A stretch of 6,073 nt of DNA from contig PMOV01000127.1 of NCBI GenBank assembly GCA_003161195.1, positions 12,149 through 18,221 of the forward strand. The letters run 5' to 3'. The notes beneath the pieces are model-generated. The model did not search any database and was not told the origin of the DNA. It saw only the letters and a program-made list of their open reading frames with translations. The stretch comes from Acidobacteriota bacterium (GTDB lineage: Bacteria; Acidobacteriota; Terriglobia; Acidiferrales; UBA7541). A program made the position numbers and the translations under genes. Shown piece after piece: positions 1 to 5,228 of the stretch (its first letter is position 1; each line of letters begins with the position of its first letter).

Positions 1-693
1 GGCTCGATTTTCCGCTTTGAGGGGCAAGCTACGGTGTTCGGCATGCCTGACGGGCCGTGCTACCGCTGCTTATATCCCGAGCCGCCCCCGCCGGGACTTG
101 TTCCTTCGTGTGCCGAAGGCGGAGTGCTTGGCGTTTTGCCGGGAATTGTGGGCTCGATTCAAGCCATGGAGACGATCAAGCTGCTGCTGAAGACGGGCGA
201 TAGCTTGTCCGGCCGTTTGTTGCTGTTCGATGCGTTGGCGATGAAATTCCGCGAATTGAAGCTGCGCAAGAATCCCAACTGCCCGATGTGCGGCGAACAT
301 CGCAGCATCACCAAGCTGATCGATTACTACGAATTTTGCGGAGTGCGCGGCGAAGAAGCGCCGGAGGTGAATCTACACGTGCCCGAAATTACGCCGAAAG
401 AGTTGAAGACACGCCTGGACCGCGGCGACGATCTTTTCATCCTGGATGTGCGCGAGCCGCATGAATACCAGATCTGTAATTTGAAAGGACATTTGATACC
501 GCTCGGCGAATTGCCGCGGCGCGTGCATGAACTCGATTCTTCGCGCGAAATCGTGGCCCACTGCCGCAGCGGGAAGCGCTCGGCGGAGGCGGTGGATTTT
601 CTGCGCAAAGCGGGGTTCAAGAAAATACTGAACCTCAGCGGTGGTATTCTGGCGTGGTCGGATCAAGTGGATCCTTCCGTACCGAAGTATTGA
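1..693 (+). CDS. moeB: MoeB/ThiF-type adenylyltransferase with C-terminal rhodanese domain (5' end outside the window)
   Basis: The reading frame is open from base 1, so the N-terminal ATP-binding part is missing and only the last 230 codons are present. This E1-like family adenylates the C-terminal glycine of a ubiquitin-like sulfur carrier (MoaD, ThiS or CysO type); the rhodanese domain then supplies persulfide sulfur to form a thiocarboxylate. Visible landmarks, numbered from the first codon: zinc-binding pairs CYRC (codons 20 and 23) and CPMC (94 and 97); the conserved SCAEGGVLG segment with Cys37, matching the E1-like catalytic cysteine of MOCS3 proteins; a GSIQAMETIKLLL helix; and a rhodanese domain from about codon 122 with DVREPHEY and the active-site loop CRSGKRS (Cys188). 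The ending VDPSVPKY resembles the end of MOCS3/Uba4. The architecture is that of MoeB-rhodanese (MoeZ-like) proteins. Whether it serves molybdopterin, thiamine or cysteine synthesis cannot be told here because the carrier-protein gene is not in the window. Confidence 0.93.
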   Translation, partial: GSIFRFEGQATVFGMPDGPCYRCLYPEPPPPGLVPSCAEGGVLGVLPGIVGSIQAMETIKLLLKTGDSLSGRLLLFDALAMKFRELKLRKNPNCPMCGEHRSITKLIDYYEFCGVRGEEAPEVNLHVPEITPKELKTRLDRGDDLFILDVREPHEYQICNLKGHLIPLGELPRRVHELDSSREIVAHCRSGKRSAEAVDFLRKAGFKKILNLSGGILAWSDQVDPSVPKY

Positions 694-778
694 CGGGTAA
701 CTGTAAAGATTAGAGTCAGAGAGACTGCGCGCTGGCTTGAGATTTGCGCTGGACGGGTGGTGCCGCGAGTGGTCTAAC

Positions 779-889
779 AAAAGCGCACAGGCTGAACAGG
801 TTGCGGATCAAATTACAAAAGGCGCCCGCCTCAGAAGCGGCCGCTACAAGAGAAAAGCTCACAGGCTGAAACCTGTGCTACAAAAGGCG
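779..889. repeat. Cluster of degenerate palindromic intergenic repeats
   Basis: Three imperfect units lie in tandem in the 199-nt gap between the adenylyltransferase and the CDGSH gene. Units one and three share CACAGGCTGAA (786-796 and 860-870) and end in the identical 11-mer TACAAAAGGCG (814-824 and 879-889). Unit two (about 821-846) is a GC-rich imperfect palindrome around CCGCCTCAGAAGCGG followed by CCGCTACAAGA. Unit three contains the inverted repeat CACAGG (860-865) / CCTGTG (872-877) with a 6-nt loop. The remaining sequence at 694-778 shows nothing I can assign. I recall similar 'CACAGGCTGAAGCCTGTG..TACAAA' elements dispersed between genes in Acidobacteriota, but I could not check this. 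Confidence 0.7.
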
Positions 890-892
890 GAT

Positions 893-1126
893 ATGGCGGC
901 GACGAAAATTATCATCAACAATAATGGATCGATTCGGGTGGAAGGCGATTTTGAGATTGTGGACCCGCAGGGCGCAGTGTTTGGCCTGGCGGGGCGAACG
1001 GCGATTGGGTTGTGCCGGTGTGGGCAATCGGCAAACAAGCCGTTTTGTGACGGTTCGCACGCCCGGACGGGCTTCCAAGACCCCGTGGTAGCGCGAGAAT
1101 TGCCGCCTCCGAAACCGAAAATCTGA
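893..1126 (+). CDS. CDGSH iron-sulfur domain protein (77 aa)
   Basis: This is a small protein with one complete CDGSH-type zinc-finger-like motif, which in this family binds a redox-active [2Fe-2S] cluster through three cysteines and one histidine. The ligands are Cys41, Cys43, Cys52 and His56, within CRCGQSANKPFCDGSH, which fits C-x-C-x2-S-x3-P-x-C-D-G-S-H exactly. The N-terminal ~35 residues form a short beta-rich lead-in with no signal peptide or membrane segment, so a cytoplasmic protein is expected. The frame is open upstream to about 737, but that stretch is made of intergenic repeat sequence; the ATG at 893 puts the family-like IIINNNGSIRVEGDFEIVD right at the N-terminus and has an AAAAGG purine run about 7 nt upstream. 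Bacterial members of this family have roles in iron or redox homeostasis, mostly unproven. The adjacent sulfur-transfer gene is suggestive only; a 199-nt repeat-filled gap separates them. Confidence 0.9.
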   Translation: MAATKIIINNNGSIRVEGDFEIVDPQGAVFGLAGRTAIGLCRCGQSANKPFCDGSHARTGFQDPVVARELPPPKPKI

Positions 1127-1162
1127 GATTCGGCGATGAGTACGGGTGTCCCAGAACGTGAG

Positions 1163-1183
1163 ACTGTCTCACCCTGAGACAGT
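1163..1183. repeat. Perfect 9-bp inverted repeat, possible hairpin after the CDGSH gene
   Basis: ACTGTCTCA (1163-1171) and TGAGACAGT (1175-1183) are exact reverse complements separated by CCC. The hairpin starts 36 nt after the CDGSH stop codon, so it could end that transcript, stabilise the mRNA, or be a dispersed palindromic repeat. No T-run follows it (next bases GATGGCC), which argues against a classical intrinsic terminator. A 3-nt loop and 9 bp make it a stable stem. Confidence 0.6.
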
Positions 1184-1282
1184 GATGGCCAAACGGCGAG
1201 ATACTGCTCGTTGGGTCGGGTAACTACAACGAAACAAATGTGATAATTCCCATGATGGGTGGTGCGGCCTATGGATTTGGCC

Positions 1283-1306
1283 GTCTCGCCCGTGACGGGC
1301 GGGGAC
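1283..1306. repeat. GC-rich palindrome upstream of the diguanylate cyclase gene
   Basis: CGCCCGT (1287-1293) and ACGGGCG (1295-1301) are exact inverted copies around a single G, and GU or bulged pairing extends the stem outward to about 1283-1306. As RNA it would fold as CGCCC-GTGAC-GGGCG. It lies just upstream of the TATAAT box, so it could be an operator-like palindrome or another dispersed repeat. No regulator can be assigned from the sequence. Confidence 0.5.
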
Positions 1307-1351
1307 CCTCTTCAGTTCGCCACTCAAATAAAATCCTTAGAATCAGCGAGT

Positions 1352-1357
1352 TATAAT
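1352..1357 (+). promoter_or_regulatory. Candidate -10 box for the diguanylate cyclase-PilZ operon
   Basis: A perfect TATAAT lies 98 nt upstream of the chosen ATG at 1456 in a locally AT-rich patch, unusual in this GC-rich sequence. At 17-nt spacing the -35 position reads TAAAAT (1329-1334), a poor match to TTGACA, so the call rests on the -10 box. Transcription would start near 1363-1365 and give a leader of roughly 90 nt. Confidence 0.4.
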
Positions 1358-1455
1358 CCTCCAAATCCGGGCAGAAAAGGGCACCAACTTGCAATCCTTC
1401 GGAGTTGTCCGCGTTTCTTCGGCATTTGGGGGTTTTCGTGGGTGGTTGGGGCAAG

Positions 1456-2919
1456 ATGACCGGGTTTCACCGCGAAGCGGCCGTGGCCGCGTCGGGAAAC
1501 CTCTTTGCGCCCGAGGCGGACAGTGTGTCCGTCGATACACCTGCGACTTCCGTCGAAGTCTCGACCGAGACGAATTCCGCTCCTGCGAACCGTTCCTCCT
1601 CCGCGCCTTTTTCCGAAAGGGTGTCTCAGACGGCGGGTTTGCGCTCGCGGATTCTCATCGCGGCGGCCGCGGCGGTAGTGTTGGTCTTCTTCGGTGCGAT
1701 CTTCTACTTGCGCCAGTCCAACGTGTCTGGCTCGCCGGAAACCTATCTGTACCTGGAAGTGGGCGGAACGCTGCTGAGCTTCTGCTACGCGGCCAACGCG
1801 TTAGTGCGCTTTCGCGGGACGCATGACCGCACGGCGCTGATTCTGGCGTTTGGTTTTGTGCTGTCTGGGATTATCGAAGCGGTTGCGTACTTTGGTCTGG
1901 ACAATCTGCTGGCCTCCGGGCCTGCGGCGCTGGCGCACCTTCCGCTGGGCTGGATGGTTAGCCGCACGCTGCTGGCGGTGCTCCTGCTGGCGGCGCTGGC
2001 CGTGGAAAAGTACATGCCGACGGCGCGGCAGCCAAGCAAAGAGACGGCTGGCGCGCTGCTGGTAGTTGCGGTGGCGGCCTATCTGACGAGCGCGGCCTTT
2101 CTGGCGGCGCCCGCGGCGCCACTAGCGCACGCACAAAATATTCTTTCGCGGCCCTGGGATTTGCTGCCGGGCGTTTTGTTCTTGCTGGCGGCGGTGTGCT
2201 TCTATCACCGCATCGCGACGAACAAGAACGCTGCCACGCTGTATGACTACACGCTGCTGGCGGTGGCGGCGCTGAACACGGTGTGTCACGCCTCCGCGGC
2301 ATTTTCGACGCGCATGTTCGATGGCCCTTTTTTTCTGGCGGAGTTGAGCAAGACGGCGGGTTACGTGGTGATGCTCTCTGGCGCGTTGCTGGACCAGGCG
2401 CGGCTATTTGACCAGGTGCGCAGCATGGCGGTGAGCGACCCGTTGACGGGGTTGGCGAATTATCGCCGGCTGATCAGCGTGCTGGAAGCGGAACTGGACC
2501 GTTCGCGACGCACGCAACGGCCGTTCAGCATCGTGCTGCTGGATATGGACGGATTGAAGGGCATCAACGACCGCTATGGACATCTGGCGGGGAGCCGGGC
2601 GCTGGTGCGGCTGGGAAAGATTTTGCGCAGCCACTCGCGCGCGATTGATACGGCGGCACGCTACGGCGGCGATGAGTTTGCGCTGATTCTGCCGGAAGCG
2701 GGGCCGGAAATCGCGAGCCGGGTAGTGAGCCGAATTCGCGAACGCATGGCGGCGGAAGTGGAATCGCCGGCATTGTCCGTGAGCGCGGGCGTCGCGGCGT
2801 TTCCGGAGGATGGCGATACGCCGGAGAAATTGCTGGGTGCGGCGGACCGCGCGCTATACGGAATGAAGAAAGGCCGGGGCGGGATGCAAAATCTAGCCCG
2901 CATTGCGGCATGCCTGTAG
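1456..2919 (+). CDS. Membrane-bound diguanylate cyclase (multi-TM sensor domain + GGDEF)
   Basis: The 487-aa protein would synthesise cyclic di-GMP from two GTP at the inner membrane. Residues 1-62 form a Ser/Thr/Ala-rich, probably disordered cytoplasmic leader. About eight hydrophobic helices follow, near 66-84, 98-118, 126-147, 165-183, 199-217, 234-250, 264-283 and 298-312, resembling a MASE-type integral membrane sensor (MASE3-like by helix number; uncertain). A short linker leads into a GGDEF domain: DPLTGLANYRR (328-338), DMDGLKGIND (363-372), the catalytic GGDEF (404-408), and the product-inhibition I-site RAID (395-398) at the canonical five-residue spacing. It therefore looks active and feedback-inhibited. 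One deviation: the usual GHxxGD reads GHLAGS (Ser380). The start is uncertain: ATG 1456 is used; an in-frame TTG at 1405 and GTG at 1438 would add 17 or 6 residues. None has a strong Shine-Dalgarno; ATG has a GGGG run upstream. It overlaps the PilZ gene by 10 nt. Confidence 0.92.
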   Translation: MTGFHREAAVAASGNLFAPEADSVSVDTPATSVEVSTETNSAPANRSSSAPFSERVSQTAGLRSRILIAAAAAVVLVFFGAIFYLRQSNVSGSPETYLYLEVGGTLLSFCYAANALVRFRGTHDRTALILAFGFVLSGIIEAVAYFGLDNLLASGPAALAHLPLGWMVSRTLLAVLLLAALAVEKYMPTARQPSKETAGALLVVAVAAYLTSAAFLAAPAAPLAHAQNILSRPWDLLPGVLFLLAAVCFYHRIATNKNAATLYDYTLLAVAALNTVCHASAAFSTRMFDGPFFLAELSKTAGYVVMLSGALLDQARLFDQVRSMAVSDPLTGLANYRRLISVLEAELDRSRRTQRPFSIVLLDMDGLKGINDRYGHLAGSRALVRLGKILRSHSRAIDTAARYGGDEFALILPEAGPEIASRVVSRIRERMAAEVESPALSVSAGVAAFPEDGDTPEKLLGAADRALYGMKKGRGGMQNLARIAACL

Positions 2920-3257
2920 ACATGAAAGAGCGACTGAGCCGCGCGGCGAAGTTCACGTTTTATCGCGCGGATGCGCGTATTCCCATGGAAATACCGGTGA
3001 TGCTGGACGGCCACCGCAACGTGCCAGGCACGGAATCGACATTTACGGAAAACGTGAGCGCGAACGGCGCGCGGGTGCACAGCGTACGGCGCTGGACCAC
3101 GGGCGAGAAACTGACGCTCGCTTCACGCACCGGAGAGTTTCGCTCCTCGGCTCGAGTAGCTTACTGCCACGCAATGCAAGGCGACGGCTTTGCAGTGGGG
3201 CTGGAGTTTCTCGAACCAAAAGGGCGATGGGTAGTTCAATCCCCCAAGATAGCTTGA
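2910..3257 (+). CDS. PilZ-domain cyclic di-GMP receptor protein (115 aa)
   Basis: This is a single-domain PilZ protein, a probable cytoplasmic effector that binds cyclic di-GMP and acts through a partner. Both ligand-binding signatures are present: RxxxR as RADAR (Arg19 to Arg23) and (D/N)xSxxG as NVSANG (Asn48 to Gly53), followed by the expected beta-barrel pattern (ARVHSV, EKLTLAS, RSSARVAYC, GFAVGLEFLE). No extra output domain, signal peptide or membrane helix is seen. The first ATG (2910) lies inside the end of the cyclase gene, whose TAG is at 2917-2919; an in-frame ATG at 2922 would give 111 aa and remove the overlap. Neither has a clear Shine-Dalgarno, so translation probably depends on ribosomes finishing the cyclase. 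Co-translation with a cyclic di-GMP-producing enzyme strongly suggests a functional pair. What the PilZ protein controls (motility, exopolysaccharide or transcription) cannot be inferred. Confidence 0.9.
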   Translation: MPVDMKERLSRAAKFTFYRADARIPMEIPVMLDGHRNVPGTESTFTENVSANGARVHSVRRWTTGEKLTLASRTGEFRSSARVAYCHAMQGDGFAVGLEFLEPKGRWVVQSPKIA

Positions 3258-3341
3258 ACTGTAAGAAGACGAGCGGAAGGGAGGGAACGTCGGAGAACAG
3301 AAGGATAGAAACTAGCGCGAAGTACAGAAGTACAAAAAATT

Positions 3342-3383
3342 AAAAGCGCCGTGACGGGTAACCGAGCGGCGCTTTTGTTTTTT
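3342..3383. terminator. Bidirectional intrinsic terminator between convergent operons
   Basis: AAAAGCGCCG (3342-3351) and CGGCGCTTTT (3367-3376) form a perfect 10-bp stem; inside the loop CGG/CCG can pair further (3355-3357 with 3362-3364). On the + strand the stem runs into TTTTGTTTTTT (3373-3383). On the minus strand the same stem is followed by TTTTAATTTTTTGTA (complement of 3331-3345). It lies 84 nt after the PilZ stop and about 35 nt past the methyltransferase stop, so it would terminate both converging transcripts. The rest of the 160-nt gap (3258-3417) holds nothing else I can assign. Confidence 0.9.
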
Positions 3384-3417
3384 GCGAGATGCAATATAAC
3401 AACGCGCGGCGCGGGAG

Positions 3418-4140
3418 TCAGCGTTTCCTGGCAACCAGCAAGAGGCACTCGCCGAAGAGCAACGAGGGGGAAAGGAGCGCGGAGAGAATTTCGCGGTTGC
3501 GGAGTCGCTGCGCGGGATCCTTTTCTTTGCGAAACGCCAAGCGGGTGTAGAGCCACATCCATGGAGCGTAGATGGCGTAAAGGTAGCTAATGGACTTGAT
3601 GTGCGTGTGGGTGACGCGGGCAATATGCAAGCCGGAGACGTGGAATTCATAGCGCAGTTCGGGGAACGTGGCGAGGCCGATGTGATGGAGCGGATGACGC
3701 TTGGATTCATTGAGCGGACGGCGGTCGCGACCGAAGAAGCCGCTGAAAAAAAAACGGACGCGGGAGCGGAGGGCGGTGATGTTCGGCGTGGTCAGGATGA
3801 GCAGGCCACCCGGCTTGAGAATGCGGGAAATTTCGCGGAGGAAGGCAAAATGATTTTCGAGGTGCTCGAGGCCTTCGGTGGAGATGGCGGCGTCGAACGT
3901 GGCATCCGGCCAAGGCAGAAGGGCGTCGAGATTTACTTTAGCGAAACTGGGGCCGAGCACAGCGGCGGCGTCTTCATCGAGGTCGGCACCGGTGGTGACA
4001 AAGCCTTGTTGACGAAGGGCTACAGTGAGCGCCGCGTGTCCTCCGCACGGGGCATCGAGAATTTTCGCTCCCGGTGAAAGAGCCAGTGACGGGAGGAGTT
4101 CCAGAACGCGCCGTTGAATGACGGTGAGGTTGGAGGTCAT
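3418..4140 (-). CDS. Class I SAM-dependent methyltransferase (240 aa)
   Basis: The protein has the Rossmann-fold methyltransferase motifs in order: motif I ILDAPCGGHA (27-36), an acidic end to strand 2 in TGADLDED (Asp53/Asp55, expected to hold the SAM ribose), FDAAISTEGLEHLEN (82-96), and post-motif ILKPGGLLILTTPN (107-120). This is the Methyltransf_11/23-type pattern, common among small-molecule and sugar methyltransferases. The C-terminal half has aromatic, hydrophobic segments (FFFSGFFG, 130-137; SYLYAIYAPWMWLYTRLAF, 185-203) that may form a membrane-associated face or substrate cap. The start ATG (4140-4138) overlaps the upstream glycosyltransferase stop as ATGA. Being last in a glycosyltransferase operon points to methylation of a surface glycan or its lipid carrier; the substrate is unknown. 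Codons 129-132 contain a run of nine T on the coding strand, a possible slippage site. Confidence 0.88.
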   Translation of the reverse strand: MTSNLTVIQRRVLELLPSLALSPGAKILDAPCGGHAALTVALRQQGFVTTGADLDEDAAAVLGPSFAKVNLDALLPWPDATFDAAISTEGLEHLENHFAFLREISRILKPGGLLILTTPNITALRSRVRFFFSGFFGRDRRPLNESKRHPLHHIGLATFPELRYEFHVSGLHIARVTHTHIKSISYLYAIYAPWMWLYTRLAFRKEKDPAQRLRNREILSALLSPSLLFGECLLLVARKR

Positions 4141-5228
4141 GATTTTTCCGCCACGCGCAGAACCTCTTCGTACACGCTGATGGTATTAACAACCATCCGT
4201 TCGGCGGAGAAACATTTTTGCACTTCCTGCCGGGCGGCGTCGCCAAGGCGCCGGCGTAGCGCGGCGTCCAGCATCAATAATTGCATGGCGGTGGCAAATT
4301 CCTGGGCGTTCGGTTCGGCGACCAGGGCGGATTCGTTGTGGCGAACGACTTCGCCAAGTGCGCCGCGCGAGGTGGAGACGCAAGGCAGCGCAAGGGCCAT
4401 GGCGGATTGGAGAGCCGTGCCCAAGCCCTCAAATTCGGAGGGGAAGACGAAGGCGTCGAGCGCGGCATAAACGGCGGCGACGTCCTGAACGAATCCCGGC
4501 ATCAGGACAGCATCCTGCTGGTGGAGCTGATGAATCAGGGATGCGAGTTCCGGACGCGTGGGGCCATCTCCGGCGAGAAGCAGGCGGGCGTTTGGAAACG
4601 CCGTGCGCAATGTGGGCATCGCCGCGACGAGATGGCGCTGGCCTTTTTCCGGGACCAAGACGCTCACGCAGCCGAAGAGGAAATCGCTTTCCGCGATTTT
4701 CCACTGGCGGCGTGCGGCGTTGCGTTGCTCGAGAGTGGTGAGCGGCGGAATTTCGACGCCTTCATGCACCACGGAGATGCGTCGTGGGTCGATGCCGCAA
4801 TCGATGAGGCTTTGCGCCACGGCCTTACTGTTGGGCAGGAAACGCGCGACGGCGCGATATCGCGCGCGAGAAACCCAGCTTTTCCCGAGTGGAAAACCGA
4901 TGCGGCGGGAGAGCAGCAAGGGCAAGCGGTGGTGTGCGCCGGCAAGCCAGGCGGCGGTGAGCGCATGCGGCTCGTTGATGTGCAACAGATGGAAATTGCC
5001 GTTGGCGAGCAATTTCTTGATGCTTTGGGCGGCCGAGAAGCGCAGCGCGAACCGGGGAACTTCGTTTACGGTGATTCCCGCGGCGGAGGAACGCGTGGCG
5101 ATGGGCGACCGGGCAGCGGCGAGGAGTTGGACATGGTGGCCGGCGCCGCGCAGACCGCGCAGCGTCAGCAAAGCCTGGCTCTGGCCACCGCGCCATTCAC
5201 GATCAAGGTCCGCGAAGAGAATATTCAT
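4137..5228 (-). CDS. GT-B glycosyltransferase, family-4-like (363 aa)
   Basis: This is a retaining-type GT-B glycosyltransferase predicted to move a sugar from a nucleotide donor to an envelope glycan. The N-terminal acceptor domain begins MNILFADLDREWRGGQSQ, where the WRGGQSQ glycine loop is typical, and continues through LHINEPHA (82-89). The C-terminal donor domain shows SVLVPEKGQRHL (189-200, Lys195 at the diphosphate-binding position), LLLAGDGPTRPEL (216-228), PGFVQDVAAVYAALDAFVFPSEFEGLG (244-270) and the helix after it. In the usual E-x7-E motif the first Glu is present (Glu267) but the second position is Ser275, within ALQSAMA. The frame is open well upstream of ATG 5228-5226, but that ATG starts exactly at the family N-terminus and overlaps the preceding stop as ATGA. 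Family members include LPS core and exopolysaccharide transferases; the donor sugar cannot be told. Confidence 0.9.
   Translation of the reverse strand: MNILFADLDREWRGGQSQALLTLRGLRGAGHHVQLLAAARSPIATRSSAAGITVNEVPRFALRFSAAQSIKKLLANGNFHLLHINEPHALTAAWLAGAHHRLPLLLSRRIGFPLGKSWVSRARYRAVARFLPNSKAVAQSLIDCGIDPRRISVVHEGVEIPPLTTLEQRNAARRQWKIAESDFLFGCVSVLVPEKGQRHLVAAMPTLRTAFPNARLLLAGDGPTRPELASLIHQLHQQDAVLMPGFVQDVAAVYAALDAFVFPSEFEGLGTALQSAMALALPCVSTSRGALGEVVRHNESALVAEPNAQEFATAMQLLMLDAALRRRLGDAARQEVQKCFSAERMVVNTISVYEEVLRVAEKS

Larger units (their letters stand above)
1127..1455. other. Noncoding region upstream of the diguanylate cyclase gene
   Basis: This 329-nt stretch has no convincing gene. It holds a perfect 9-bp inverted repeat (1163-1183), a weaker stem CGAG/CTCG (1197-1210), a perfect 7-bp palindrome (1287-1301), a TGTGATAAT extended -10-like string (1239-1247) and a TATAAT box (1352-1357). 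The opening GAGTACGGGTGTCCCA (1138-1153) again looks like a fragment of a dispersed intergenic repeat, by memory only. Confidence 0.6.

Noticed and set aside
779..889. CRISPR array
   Set aside because: Units are degenerate, differently spaced, palindromic and without unique spacers of even length; no cas gene is nearby.
737..892. Extending the CDGSH protein upstream by 52 codons
   Set aside because: The extension is translated repeat sequence with no similarity to the family; the ATG at 893 gives the usual short protein.
1259..1459. Possible 66-codon gene between the CDGSH and cyclase genes
   Set aside because: It runs across a palindrome and the TATAAT box, has no ribosome-binding site and resembles nothing I know.
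2903..3343. Alternative + strand frame (146 codons) over the PilZ gene
   Set aside because: Arg-rich with no motif and running into the terminator, while the overlapping frame has the full PilZ signature.
3601..4077. + strand frame of 158 codons opposite the methyltransferase
   Set aside because: Antisense to a gene with clear SAM-binding motifs; Gly/Glu-rich translation is typical of a shadow frame.
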